From Clostridia bacterium UC5.1-2E3 (GTDB lineage Bacteria; Bacillota; Clostridia; Lachnospirales; Lachnospiraceae): a stretch of DNA of 64,000 bases. Below the pieces are notes generated by a model. The model saw only the letters and a list, made by a program, of their open reading frames with translations. It did no database searches and had not been told where the DNA came from. Location: NCBI GenBank assembly GCA_001304875.1, contig BBZO01000018.1, positions 1 to 64,000 of the forward strand. Reading direction: 5' to 3'. Positions 10,698-20,577 of this stretch are shown here, piece by piece (within the stretch, counting starts at the first letter, position 1; each line of letters opens with the position of its first letter). A program made the translations under genes and the position numbers.

Positions 10698-11686
10698 TTA
10701 AGTGATGGGCCGTGCATCAAACTGTCTCAGTACATACTGGGCGGCGAACACATTTTCCTGCTCGATCTCCTCGATCATCAGACGGATAAAGCTGTGCAGA
10801 TAGTTGGTGAAATGCAGGTCCCTGTGATACACCAGGTGGATGCTCAGCTCGCTGTCGATCTCCCGAATGGGGAAAAACAGCATCCGGTTTTCCGGGGCGG
10901 ACAGTCGGTTGCGGTCGATGGCCAGCATCACCGCCGCGGAGGGGCAGATGGTTGCCATGGGCTTCTGCGCGCAGATGTCGAAATGAATCTCGTAGTCGCT
11001 GATGGAAAATGTGTTCTGCAGGTAAATGTTTTTGCGGCTTAACGTCTGCTCCACCAGCTGTCTGGTGGTGCTCTCCGGCAGACAGAGAAAGAAGGGGAGC
11101 TGTGCCAGGTCTTTTATGCTGATTCCGTTTTTAAAGTCTGCGGGAGAGGCGTCCGCTCCAAACACCTGCCGGAAGGCTGCGGCGGAGAGCGCGCAGTAGA
11201 GCGGATTGGAGCAGACCGGCTGCATGGTCAGATTGGGATGGAACATGGCGTCCACTCCCAGAAACATATCCATTTTTCCATTTAATATAAGCTTTTCCAT
11301 GGAACGGGTCTCGTTCATCTGTATTTCCAGATTCACAAAAGGATATTTTTCATAAAAACGCGGATAGATCCGCGGGAGAATCGCCCGGGCCCTCGTGGCG
11401 TTGATTCCGAACACGACGGTTCCTCGCTCTTCCTGCGCGATTTCGTGCAGCTCCTTTTCAAGGTTTGTCTCTATGACTTTTATGTTCTGGACGGCCCGCT
11501 GGAGGGCGGCGCCGTACTCGGTCAGGGAAATCTTCGGTTTCCGGTTGAAGAGGGGGACGCCGTACTGTGCCTCCAGCCGTTTAATGTGGTCACTGAGACA
11601 TTGCTGTGTCACAAACCTCTCTGTGCGGCTTTGCTGAAATTGAGTTCCTCCGCTGCGATCTGAAATAATTCCAGTGCCTGTAACAT
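10698..11686 (-). CDS. LysR-type transcriptional regulator
   Basis: LysR family regulator, 329 residues after a one-base repair near 11626. N-terminal winged HTH: MLQALELFQIAAEELNFSKAAQ followed by RFVTQQCLSDHIKRLE and the wing VPLFNRKPKISLTEYG; C-terminal periplasmic-binding-protein-like effector domain. ATG 11686 is chosen for the GGAGG six bases upstream. Divergent from the dehydratase/permease pair at 11.8-14.9 kb, which it probably controls in response to a sugar acid or its dehydration product. Its own -35 is overlapped by an 18-bp palindrome, suggesting autorepression. Closely resembles the second LysR of this window (41.5-42.5 kb) in the wing (FxRKPKxxLT), so the two may be paralogues. 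Confidence 0.9.
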
Positions 11687-11719
11687 ATGTGCCTCCATTG
11701 TTCATTTGATCTACAGATA

Positions 11720-11761
11720 ATTATACTGTAAAACGCAGTCTGGTACAAGCTTTTGCTTGTA
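11720..11761 (-). promoter_or_regulatory. lysR promoter and overlapping palindromic operator
   Basis: On the minus strand TTGTAC (11748-11743), 17 bp, TATAAT (11725-11720) forms the lysR promoter. The perfect palindrome TACAAGCTTTTGCTTGTA (11744-11761) covers its -35. On the plus strand a TATAAT at 11806-11811 with only a poor -35 (TTCCCT) 17 bp upstream fits an activator-dependent promoter for the dehydratase, with the palindrome about 22 bp upstream of that -35. Confidence 0.7.
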
Positions 11762-11845
11762 GTGCGTGGTCCGATTAACTGTTTCCCTGTTTTCGGCGCA
11801 TTCATTATAATAAAAGCAACGAAAACGAGAAGGAGGAGACTTTCA

Positions 11846-13519
11846 ATGGAAGGTTGGAAGGGAAACCGGCGTCCGGAGGACCCCCAGGAGGGGTATTATG
11901 TGGGGCTGATGAATGCCTGCGGTTACAGGATCAGCGATTTGAAAAAGCCTGTGATCGGGATTGCAAACTCTTATACCGACGTGAATCCGGGGCATCGGAG
12001 CCTTGCGGAGCTGGTGAAATTTGTCAAGGAGGGAATCTGGGCGGCAGGAGGAGTGCCGGCGGAGTTCAATGTTCCGGCGCTGCGACGGAATGGCGCAGGG
12101 AGAGGGAATGCACGCGATTCTGCCCAGAGAGATCTGATCGCGGGGAGCATTGAGGCCATGGCAAACGCCCACGGGTTCGACGGCATGGTTTTTTGTGCAG
12201 CTGCGACAAGATTGTTCCGGGGATGCTGATGGCCGCGGCGGCGCTCAATAAGCCCAGCCTCTTTTTGACTGGCGGGAGTATGCTCCCCTATGAGGCGGAC
12301 GAGGGCGTCTACGTGACGCCGGATCTCAAGGAATCCATCGGAGCGAGAAATATCGACAAGATCGACGAGGAGACATTTACCCGCTACCGGGAAAACATCT
12401 GTTTTTCCTGCGGAACCTGCAGCATGTACGGCACGGCCAACACCATGGGCGTGTTTGCGGAGGCCATCGGGATCTGTCCCATCGACAGCACGACCATGCT
12501 GTACTGTTCCGGGGCCAAGTACCGCCAGGCCAGGACTGTTGGGGAGCGCATTGTAGAGCTGACAAAAGAGCAGGTGCGCTTTAAGGATATCGTCACCGAG
12601 GCCAGCATAAAGAATGGACTGCGGCATATTGCGGCCACCGGCGGCTCCACCAACGCCCAGCTCCATGTCTGTGCGCTGGCCCGTGTGATGGGGATTGACC
12701 TGGGATATGGGGGCGTTTGACGAGATCCAGAGGCATGTGCCCTGCATCGCCAAATTTAAGCCGTCCTCTAAGTATAATATGCATGACTACTTTAAAGCCG
12801 GCGGCGTGGGAGCCACGCTGAAAGCCATCGAAAAGTTTCTGGATCCGGATGCAAAGCTGGCGGTGGGCCAGACCATGGGAGAGTTTCTGGCCGGATTTAA
12901 CCGGAAGGTAAACCCGGAGATCATCCACTCCGTGGACGACCCGCTGTACCCCGATGGGTGCTACGCCGTGCTCTACGGAAATCTGGCCCCGAAGGGCTGT
13001 ATCGTGAAGAAGAGCGGCGTGGAGCCGGTGATGTTTCACCACCGGGGGCCTGCGGTGTGCTTCGACTCGGAGGATCAGCTGCGCAGCGCCATGGCAGATA
13101 AGAAGATCGTTCCCGGCAGTGTGCTGGTGATCCGCTATGAGGGGCCCAAGGGCGGCCCGGGCATGAGGGAAATGTCGATTCCGGCGGCGATGCTGGTAGG
13201 GATGGGACTTCACACCAGCTGCGCCATGGTCACGGACGGACGGTACTCCGGAGCCACGAGAGGACCGTGCATCGGACATGTGTCTCCGGAGGCCTGGGAG
13301 GGAGGCCCCATCGCCGCCGTGCAGGACGGGGACATGATTGAGATCGATCTGGATAAACGCACCATCCATCTGGAGGTCTCCGATGAGGAGATTGAGGAGC
13401 GGTTAAAGCACGCTGTCCGTCCCCATCACCCGGCGAGAGGCGTTCTCGGCGCGTACCGGGCGACGGTGGAAGGCGTAGACAGGGGCTGTACGTGGCTGTA
13501 CCACGACAGTGAAAAGTAG
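11846..13519 (+). CDS. IlvD/Edd family dehydratase
   Basis: Iron-sulfur dehydratase of the IlvD/Edd family (dihydroxy-acid and sugar-acid dehydratases), 558 residues after repair of breaks near 12083 (two bases missing), 12122, 12192 (one each missing) and 12697 (one extra). Visible cluster and active-site motifs are [15 protein letters not shown] and [15 protein letters not shown], plus the C-terminal [11 protein letters not shown] and [22 protein letters not shown]. In the N-terminal block [10 protein letters not shown], Gly-His stands where IlvD enzymes have a cluster cysteine. Pairing with a GntP-type permease and a LysR regulator argues for a sugar-acid dehydratase rather than the branched-chain amino-acid enzyme. 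Product would be a 2-keto-3-deoxy acid; substrate not determinable. Confidence 0.88.
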
Positions 13520-13533
13520 AGGGGGAGAAAAAC

Positions 13534-14861
13534 ATGACGAATGTGGTTATATTTATTGCCGGCCTTGCCATTATGCTGCTTCTGATGATGAAGACAAAGC
13601 TGGGGCCGTTTGTGTGTATGCTGCTTGCCAGCCTGGGAATCGGGATGGCCTGCGGACTGGGAACCTCGAAGACGGTGGATACGATTGTCACTGGATTTTC
13701 CGGAACCTGCAAGAGTATCGGCCTGCTGGTGATTTTCGGAACGATTCTGGGAATTTACCTGGAAAAGTCCAATGCCTGCCAGAGAATCGCCACGTCTCTT
13801 CTGAAACTGGTGGGAAAGAAAAATTCCACCGCGGCCCTGGCGGCCACCGGATTTTTCGTGGCCATTCCGGTGTTCTGTGATGTGGCCATGGTGCTCCTGT
13901 CGCCGCTTGTGAAGTCGGTGGCTAAAAAGAGCGGGAAGAACGCCTGCGCCCTGGGAACGGTGACGGCCTGTTCCCTCTTATCCACCAATGCGTTTGTGGC
14001 TCCGACGCCGGCGCCTCTGGCCGTCATCGCCGTGCTGGGACTGGATATTGGAACCTCGATTCTGTGGGGACTTCCGGTAGCTCTGTTTATCACCATCTGC
14101 GTGTGGGCCTTCACGGAGTTTTATCTCTGCCGGAAACCGGACGACTGGTTCACGCCGCTGGAGGGCAGCCAGACAGGCGGGGAGGAGATCGCGGAATCGG
14201 CCATGCCTTCCTTTGCGGCGGCCATCATACCGATTCTCCTGCCGATCCTTCTGATCCTGCTGGCCTCCGTGTTTGGAACGCTTCTTCCCGAGGCAGTGTG
14301 GCGCTGGGAATCCTTGATTTCCTGGGCGACAAAAATATTGCCCTGGCCATCGGCATCGTGGCGGGATTCCTCTGCCTGGCCGGGTATATGCCGGAGGAGG
14401 AGAGGTTTGCCCCGATGACAGACGCTTTAAAGATTTCCGGGCCGATCGTGTTCATCACCGCGTCCGGCGGCGCGCTGGCACAGATTGTCAGCGCCACCGG
14501 AGTGGGCGATGTTCTGGCGGACACCATGATCAATTCCCCGATTCCGGTGCTCTTAATTCCGTTCCTGATCACGGGACTGTCCAAATTTGCCCAGGGCTCG
14601 GCCAGCGTGGCGGCGCTCCTGGCGGCAGGACTTTCCGTCCCCCTCTGCGAGGCGGGGCTTCTGACGCCGCTGGAGGCATTCCTCTCCATCAGCGCGGGCT
14701 CGGCCCTTGGATCTCATGTGAATAACAGTTTTACCTGGGTGTTCAGTGAGTTTATGGGGTATGATATTAAATCTACGATCAAATCGCTGTGCGTCTGCCA
14801 GAATCTGGTGATGGCGGGATCGGGGATTTTGGCGACGGTTGTGGTTAGTGTGATTTTGTAG
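13534..14861 (+). CDS. GntP-type gluconate/organic-acid:H+ symporter
   Basis: Polytopic permease of the GntP family (gluconate and related sugar acids), 442 residues after one missing G near 14291 is restored. The family signatures STNAFVAPTPAPLAV in the middle and GSASVAALLAAG plus SALGSHVNNSFTW near the C-terminus are clear; about 12 helices. It begins 15 bp after the dehydratase stop, behind GAGGGGGAG, so the two are co-transcribed. Together they would import and dehydrate an aldonic acid under control of the divergent LysR. Confidence 0.92.
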
Positions 14862-14868
14862 GAAATGG

Positions 14869-15155
14869 ATTCGCGGGAGGCGGGGGCAGGGAAAGGCATG
14901 GGGAGGCGGTACGGGGGCGGGGAGGCTCGATGGGTATGACCAGGGCCCGCGGAGCCGTCCGCTTCTGTGGACCGGGAGCAGTCGATTCAAAATTTTTGAT
15001 AAAATTTTGATCTCCACGCTCCCTTTGCGGTCGGCGTTGTGCGCCGCCCACAACCCCAGAGCTCCCGCCTCCGCAGACCCAGGTCATACCGAATCTCCCC
15101 TCAAGCCCCCGCCCGCCTCCCCATGCCTTTCCCTGCTTCGCAGGCCGGAATGTAT
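14869..15155. repeat. large GC-rich imperfect palindrome, copy A
   Basis: The left arm (about 14876-14940, GGGGGCAGGGAAAGGCATGG ... GGGTATGACC) is the reverse complement of the right arm (about 15084-15135, GGTCATACC ... CCATGCCTTTCCCTGC) with small differences. The centre is AT-rich, CAAAATTTTTGATAAAATTT (14988-15007), itself a dyad. The 44 bases from 14969 to 15012, including GGACCGGGAGCA, recur almost exactly inverted in copy B. No protein is encoded here. Confidence 0.75.
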
Positions 15156-15171
15156 CGTTTCATATGCATTG

Positions 15172-15199
15172 CAGAGCATTTCCGTTTGGAAATGCTCTG
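15172..15199 (+). repeat. 12-bp perfect stem-loop
   Basis: CAGAGCATTTCC (15172-15183), loop GTTT, GGAAATGCTCTG (15188-15199). No T run follows, so it is not an obvious terminator. It lies between the two palindromic repeats. Confidence 0.75.
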
Positions 15200-15365
15200 A
15201 ACGTCTTGAAATCTCGCATATTTTCAAGGAAATCTCCTAAAAATTACCCATTCCGAGAAAAAGTTAAATAGAGAAAACCTCTCTCATCCAAAGGTGCCCA
15301 TGGATTTGTAACCTTAGGCAAATCACGGGATTTCCATTAGAAATCCGATCGAATCCAAGGCCAGA

Positions 15366-15640
15366 GAAGCGGAGGATGGGGCGGGGGAGATGAGAGTGAC
15401 TTGAGGCTCGATTCGGCGGGGCTTAGGGGGACGGTGCGGGGAGCGGGCGGGTGGATTTGGCGTACAGCGCCAAATCCCAAGGAGTCCAGATCAAAATTTA
15501 TCAAAAATTTTGATCGAATGCTCCCGGTCCCCGGCCGCGAACCGTGCCGTGCCCCTTAGCCCCGCCCATCCGAGTCTCCCGGAACGGCCAGCTCCCCCGT
15601 CCCATCCTCCGCCCCGCCTTCCGCGACTCCCCTTTTCTTA
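15366..15640. repeat. large GC-rich imperfect palindrome, copy B
   Basis: Left arm features GGAGGATGGGGCGGGGGAG (15371-) and GGCGGGGCTTAGGGG (15416-) are matched on the right by CCCCTTAGCCCCGCC (15553-) and CCCGTCCCATCCTCC (15597-). The AT-rich core (15489-15515) and the adjoining GCTCCCGGTCC repeat the core of copy A in opposite orientation. A perfect small hairpin, GGATTTGGCG-TACAG-CGCCAAATCC (15453-15477), sits beside the core. Copies A and B with the roughly 200 bp between them fill the only gene-free stretch of about 1 kb in the window. Confidence 0.75.
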
Positions 15641-15715
15641 CCCCCAATCCATCCGCTTTCCCACCTTAATTACAAATCCCAATAAAACCGTAAACAATCC
15701 GTAAGCTTTCCCCCA

Positions 15716-15772
15716 TTGACATTCCCACTTACCTAAATTATACTAACTGTACCAACAATGTTAATACAGTTA
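15716..15772 (+). promoter_or_regulatory. ytrA-type promoter with autoregulatory dyad
   Basis: TTGACA (15716-15721), 17 bp, TATACT (15739-15744). Directly over the transcription start lies a perfect dyad TAACTGTA (15744-15751), 13 bp, TACAGTTA (15765-15772), the length and position expected of a GntR/YtrA operator. The encoded regulator is the first gene, so autorepression is likely. Confidence 0.8.
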
Positions 15773-15842
15773 TAAATACACATCCATGTCAAAATAACAC
15801 TCTCATTATGAAAGGAAAGGAAACGAAAGGAGACACCCATGT

Positions 15843-16226
15843 ATGATACTGATTGACTACAAGGACCGTCGTCCGATCTATGAGCAGGTTACGGAAAAGC
15901 TGGGAGAGCTGATGCTCCGCGGGGTTCTTGCCCAGGGCAGCCAGCTGCCGTCGGTGCGGAGCCTGGCCATGGAGCTGTCCATCAACCCCAACACGATCCA
16001 GCGGGCCTACCAGGAGCTGGAGCGGCAGGGCTTCATCTACTCTGTGAAGGGGAAGGGGAGCTTCGTGTCGGAGAACGGCCCCATGCGGGAGGCGAAGCGG
16101 AAGGAAATCTTTGCGGATCTTAAGTGCCTGGTGGAGGAGGCCCGGTGCGTAGGCATCGGGATGCTGGAATTTCAGGAACAGGTGATTCAATACTACGGGA
16201 CAGAGACGAAAGGGGAGCAGGTATGA
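15843..16226 (+). CDS. YtrA-type GntR regulator
   Basis: 127-residue GntR-family repressor of the short YtrA subfamily. Winged HTH: RPIYEQVTEKLGELMLRGVL, then GSQLPSVRSLAMELSINPNTIQRAYQELE and the wing GFIYSVKGKGSFV; the C-terminal part is only a short dimerisation helix. Start at ATG 15843, ten bases after AAAGGAG. Its stop overlaps the start of the ABC ATPase (ATGA at 16223-16226), so the operon is translationally coupled. YtrA-type regulators normally repress ABC exporters that respond to cell-wall-active peptides; that role is inferred here. Confidence 0.93.
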   Translation: MILIDYKDRRPIYEQVTEKLGELMLRGVLAQGSQLPSVRSLAMELSINPNTIQRAYQELERQGFIYSVKGKGSFVSENGPMREAKRKEIFADLKCLVEEARCVGIGMLEFQEQVIQYYGTETKGEQV

Positions 16227-17121
16227 TTGAAGCAGTAAATCTCACGAAAAAATTTGACGACATCCTGGCTGTGGATCATATAAACGCCAGATAAAGGATG
16301 GCAGCGTGTTCGGCCTCATTGGCACCAACGGAGCCGGGAAGAGCACGTTTCTTCGCATGGCGGCGGGGATTTTAAAGCCCGATGAGGGGAGCATCACGGT
16401 GGACGGACAGAGCGTGTTCGAGAATGAGGAGACGAAGCGGCGGTTCTTCTACATCTCCGACGAGCAGTATTTTTTCAGCAACGCCACGCCGCTTGAGATG
16501 ATGACGTACTACCGGAAGCTGTATCCGGCCTTCGACGCGGAGCGGTTTCACCGGCTGATGGGGAACTTCGAGCTGAACGAGAAGCGCAAGCTCAACACGT
16601 TTTCCAAGGGCATGAAGAAGCAGGTGTCGGTGATCTTAGGGATCTGTGCCAACACGGACTACATTTTCTGCGACGAGACCTTCGACGGCCTGGATCCGGT
16701 GATGCGCCAGACGGTCAAGAGCCTGTTCGCCAACGATATGGAGGAGCGGAACTTAACCCCCATCATTGCCTCCCACAACCTGCGGGAGCTGGAGGACATC
16801 TGCGACCATGTGGGCCTTCTGCACAAGGGCGGCATCCTGCTCTCCAGGGATTTAGACGACATGAAGCTAAACATTCACAAGGTGCAGTGCGTGCTTAAAG
16901 AGGGCATGGAGCCGGAGCAGATCGTACAGCTTGAAACGCTCAAAGTGGAGAAGCGCGGACGGCTTTCCACGATCACGGCACGCGGAAAGCGGGAGGAGAT
17001 CGAGACGGTGATGGCCTCGGTACACCCGGTGTTCTATGAGATCATCCCCCTTTCCCTGGAGGAAATATTTATCAGTGAGACGGAGGTAGTCGGCTATGAC
17101 ATCAAAAAACTTGTTCTTTAA
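16223..17121 (+). CDS. ABC transporter ATP-binding protein (YtrB-like)
   Basis: ATPase of a GntR-linked ABC exporter, 299 residues after one missing C near 16291. Walker A GTNGAGKST, a divergent signature FSKGMKKQ in place of LSGGQ, Walker B YIFCDETFDGLDP and the H-loop IASHNLRELEDI. The divergent signature is common in the YtrB-like group. The C-terminal roughly 80 residues after the H-loop are an accessory domain. Overlaps the regulator by 4 bp and the permease by 26 bp. Likely moves or responds to cell-envelope stressors together with the next gene. Confidence 0.9.
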
Positions 17122-19339
17122 ACTGATGTTGGAAAACATGAAGCGCCGGATCTGGACGCTGGCCCTGGGGTTTTTAGTGTTCTTCTTTACGCTGCCGGTG
17201 GCCGAGGCTTCGTGTTCTCCGACAAGAGATATTATACCTATGAGAATTATGAGAACTATCGGCGTATGATCGATGGAAACGCACTGGCTATCATCAGCGC
17301 GGGCAACGAATTTCTGGTGATTGTGGTGGTCACCGCGGCCTCATCTGCGGCGTGTCCAGCTTCGCTTACCTGCACTCGAAGAAGAAGGTGGATTTCTACC
17401 ACAGCCTTCCCGTGCGCAGGGAGACGCTCTTTGCGGTCAGCTTTGTGAACGGCATCCTCATCATGGCGGCGGTCTACCTGGTAAACCTTCTGATCGCCAT
17501 GGCCGTGATGGCGGCGAACGGCATGTCGCCCGGAATGTTTGTGGGCGCAGGGTTTAAAGCCTTTGGCTTCCACATGGTCTACTATCTTTTGATGTACGCC
17601 ACCACGGTGCTTGCCATGATGCTCACGGGAAACGTCATCCTGGGAATCCTGATGAACGTGATTTTAAATGCCTGGGGCCCCTGGCGATTCTGCTGGCCAG
17701 CAGCTGCTTTGCATCGTTTTTCAGAACCTATTACTATGCCAGCGAAAACGCCCTGGAGAACGCCATACAGTATGCCTCCCCTCTGGCCCTCTATATAAAG
17801 GGGATGGCGGAGACGGGAAAGCGTGTCCCGCAGCTGGCCCCGGAGGTGATTCCGTCCTTTGTGCTGGCTGCGGTGATCACCCTGGCGGCGCTGTTTCTCT
17901 ATAAGGTGCGCCCGTCCGAGGCGGCGGGAAAGGCGCTGGCGTTTAAGGTGAGCCAGGCGCCCATCAAGGTGCTTCTGGTGGTTCCCATCTCCATCGCCTC
18001 CGGCCTGGTGTGCAGAGTCTGGGGAGACGGCGACGGCTGGATGGTGTTCGGCATTCTCTGCGGACTCGTCATTTTCCACTCGATCATCGAGATCGTGTAC
18101 CATTTTGAGTTCCGGAAGCTGTTTGCCCACCCGGTTCATCTGGGTGTGTGCGCGGTGCTCTCGGCGGCCATCGTGTGCGTGTTCCGCTTCGATCTGACCG
18201 GATATGACTCGTACCTTCCCGACGCGGGAAATGTGGAGTCGGCGGCGGTGGAGATCGTGACCTTAAACAGCTGGATCGATTACCGGGTTCCCAAGTTCGT
18301 GGAAAACAGGTATGGACGGCAGTCCGGCATCGAGTATGAGTATGTGAACGATGCGGAACATATATTTGAGAATATGAAGATCACGGACGTGGAGCCGGTG
18401 CTGGAGCTGGCCCGCAGAGGAATCGAGCGAAACGACAGTCTGACGGAGACCGACTACGACGGCGTCCAGCTGCTGGAGGCCGGTTCCGCCGAGACTGCGG
18501 ACAGCACCATGAATACCATCAACATCCACTATAATCTGAAAAACGGAAAGACGGTGAACCGGAGCTACTATCTGAGCCTTGGCGAAAACCGGGAGCTCAT
18601 CGACCGGATCTGCAGCGATATCGAGTACAAGAAGGGCAGCTTTCCCGTGCTGACGGAGTGGGCGGACCAGATATCCGGCTTCAACTACATCACGCCGGGC
18701 AGTGATTTTGTCCAGGTAAGCGGCGCGGTAACCGGGGAGCTTCTGGCGGCTTACCAGGAGGAGTTTTCCGCCCTCACCAACGAGACCATGCGTGCGGAGG
18801 CTCCCGTGGGCCTTCTGACGGTCAAGACGAAGGAGGTCCAGGAGATTTCTGACCGGATGAAGCGGGAGAACGGCAACACCGAGTGGACGGATCTGAATTA
18901 CCTCTATCGGTACCCGGTGTATCCCTCCTTCAAAAAGACTCTTTCCCTTCTGGAAAAGGGAGGCGTCTCCACCGGTCTGGGATTTGAGACGGAGGACATC
19001 GCGTATGTCCGGGTGGGCGATCCTTATGGAGCCGAGTATTACAGCGAGGAGGAGCTGGAGCATATGAAGCCGTTTACGGTCAAGATCACCGACCGCGGGG
19101 AGATCGAAGAGCTTCTGGATCTGGCCATCTACGGCGAGTACGAGAGCTTTGACCGCCTGTTTTTCGGAGGAAACAAAGGCGTGGAGCTCTACGTGGAACT
19201 GGGGCCCGCGGACGGGGAGACGGAGACGGGCTACAGCGCGGCGGCCTACAGCTTCACCATCCCCGAAGACAAACTTCCCGGATATGTGAAGGATGCAATC
19301 GAGATCGGCGAGAGGAACGGCTACCGGCAGGGCTTTTAG
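17096..19339 (+). CDS. ABC transporter permease with large extracytoplasmic part
   Basis: Membrane partner of the preceding ATPase, 748 residues after three single-base losses (near 17206, 17338, 17682) are repaired. N-terminal half: about six to eight helices, with the ABC-2-like loop SFAYLHSKKKVDFYHSLPVRR after the second helix. The C-terminal half from about residue 380 is a soluble, acidic region rich in charged and Tyr residues that probably faces outside. The layout matches permeases in YtrA-linked clusters (possibly DUF6449 type, from memory). GGAGG lies 8 bases before ATG 17096. Substrate unknown; a role in peptide antibiotic resistance is inference. Confidence 0.8.
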
Positions 19340-19357
19340 TTCTTTGCGCGGTTTTCA

Positions 19358-19386
19358 TTGACTTTCCCCCTGTCAGAGGATAAAAT
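19358..19386 (+). promoter_or_regulatory. promoter of zinc-ribbon gene
   Basis: TTGACT (19358-19363), 17 bp, TAAAAT (19381-19386), 38 bases ahead of the start codon. Confidence 0.7.
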
Positions 19387-19424
19387 ATAGGAAAATAGAC
19401 ATGCATATAAGGAGGATCATATAC

Positions 19425-19907
19425 ATGGCATTTTTTGAAGAACTGGGTAAAACCCTCTCTGACAAGGGCAAGGAAGCGGCGAAGAAGGCCAAGGATCTGA
19501 CCGAGGCGCTGCAGCTTAAGAGCCAGCTCTCGGCGGAGAAGGAGAAAGTAAATCAGGCATACATCACGCTCGGAAGGGCTTACTACGACAGCCATGACGC
19601 TTCGGCGGAGGAGACCTACGCCGCGGAGTTCGAGGTCATCCGCACCGGCCTCATGAAGATGGCCGAGCTGGAGGACGAGATCTGCGAGCTGGAGGGCAGC
19701 AGGATATGCGCCGAGTGCGGGGCTAAGATCGAGAAGGGAGCGATGTTCTGCAGCCGCTGCGGAGCCAAGATGCCCCCGAAGCCGGAGACCGTGGAGGTCG
19801 TCTCTGAGGATGTGCCGCCGGAGGCCGTGGAGCTTAAGGAGACGGAGGCAGATAAAGAGGCCGCACCGCAGCCGGAGACGAAGCCTCGGAGGAGTATTAA
19901 TCCATAG
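19425..19907 (+). CDS. coiled-coil protein with C-terminal zinc ribbon
   Basis: About 160 residues: an N-terminal Lys/Glu/Ala-rich helix (FFEELGKTLSDKGKEAAKKA) predicted to form a coiled coil to about residue 90, then a zinc ribbon ICAECGAKIEKGAMFCSRCG with two CxxC pairs, and an acidic Pro/Glu-rich tail. No membrane segment. Similar small proteins are common in Lachnospiraceae and lack an assigned function. The last residues may be wrong: adding one T near 19887 would end the protein as PSEEY instead of PRRSINP. Monocistronic, followed by a clear terminator. Confidence 0.8.
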   Translation: MAFFEELGKTLSDKGKEAAKKAKDLTEALQLKSQLSAEKEKVNQAYITLGRAYYDSHDASAEETYAAEFEVIRTGLMKMAELEDEICELEGSRICAECGAKIEKGAMFCSRCGAKMPPKPETVEVVSEDVPPEAVELKETEADKEAAPQPETKPRRSINP

Positions 19908-19916
19908 AACATGTGA

Positions 19917-19953
19917 AAAGAAACCTTGCTCGCTGGGGTGAGGTTTCTTTTTT
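19917..19953 (+). terminator. intrinsic terminator
   Basis: AAGAAACCT (19918-19926) pairs with AGGTTTCTT (19941-19949), followed by TTTT. Ends the zinc-ribbon gene. Confidence 0.85.
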
Positions 19954-20000
19954 GAGCCTTCGGGGCATACCAATAATAAAAATAGGAATGAGGAAAGAAC

Positions 20001-20507
20001 ATGGAATCACTTGTGCAATGGTTTACCTATCATCTGGGCAGCGTCCTGTCGGGGGAGGTCGTCATCTTTATTATCTCCATGATCCCGATTCTGGAGCTCC
20101 GGGGCGGGCTTCTGGCCGCGTCGCCGGCGCTTCTTGACGTTCCCATTCTGACGGCAATCCCGTTATGCATTCTGGGAAATATACTGCCGATCCCGTTTAT
20201 CCTGCTGCTCATCAACCACATTCTGGAGTGGATGAAGACCGTGTCTGTCTTTCGCCCTGTGGCCCTCTGGCTGGAGCGCAAGGCCATGAGCAAAAAGGAT
20301 TCGATCGAGAAATATGAGTTCTGGGGGCTGGTGCTCTTTGTGGGTATTCCGCTTCCGGGAACCGGCGCCTGGACCGGCGCGCTGATCGCGTCGCTTCTGC
20401 GCATCCGCTTTCAAAAGGCCTTCGTGGCCATTTTCCTGGGCATCATCATCGCCACGGTCATCATGTCCGTCTTATCCTACGGCGTGCTGGGCGTTTTGTT
20501 CGGGTAA
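20001..20507 (+). CDS. small membrane protein, COG2426/Sm_multidrug_ex family
   Basis: 168-residue integral membrane protein with four to five hydrophobic helices. The conserved family segments are IPILELRGGLLAA near the N-terminus and FVGIPLPGTGAWTGALIA in the middle. The family is annotated as a putative small multidrug exporter (PF06695), but experimental support is thin, so the transport role is uncertain. ATG at 20001 follows GAGGAAAG. Intact, monocistronic between a terminator and the next promoter. Confidence 0.83.
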   Translation: MESLVQWFTYHLGSVLSGEVVIFIISMIPILELRGGLLAASPALLDVPILTAIPLCILGNILPIPFILLLINHILEWMKTVSVFRPVALWLERKAMSKKDSIEKYEFWGLVLFVGIPLPGTGAWTGALIASLLRIRFQKAFVAIFLGIIIATVIMSVLSYGVLGVLFG

Positions 20508-20511
20508 ACGC

Positions 20512-20540
20512 TTGTAAAGCGGCGCTTTCTGTGATAGACT
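20512..20540 (+). promoter_or_regulatory. promoter of PLP sulfhydrylase gene
   Basis: TTGTAA (20512-20517), 17 bp, TAGACT (20535-20540), 37 bases before the start codon. No S-box or T-box leader fits in this short gap. Confidence 0.6.
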
Positions 20541-20577
20541 AGAGTGTAATTTCATTGAACACCAAGGAGGATCAGAC

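Noticed and set aside
19254-19973. Minus-strand open frame over the zinc-ribbon gene
   Set aside because: Leu/Arg-rich mirror of the Glu/Ala-rich coiled coil; no start signal.
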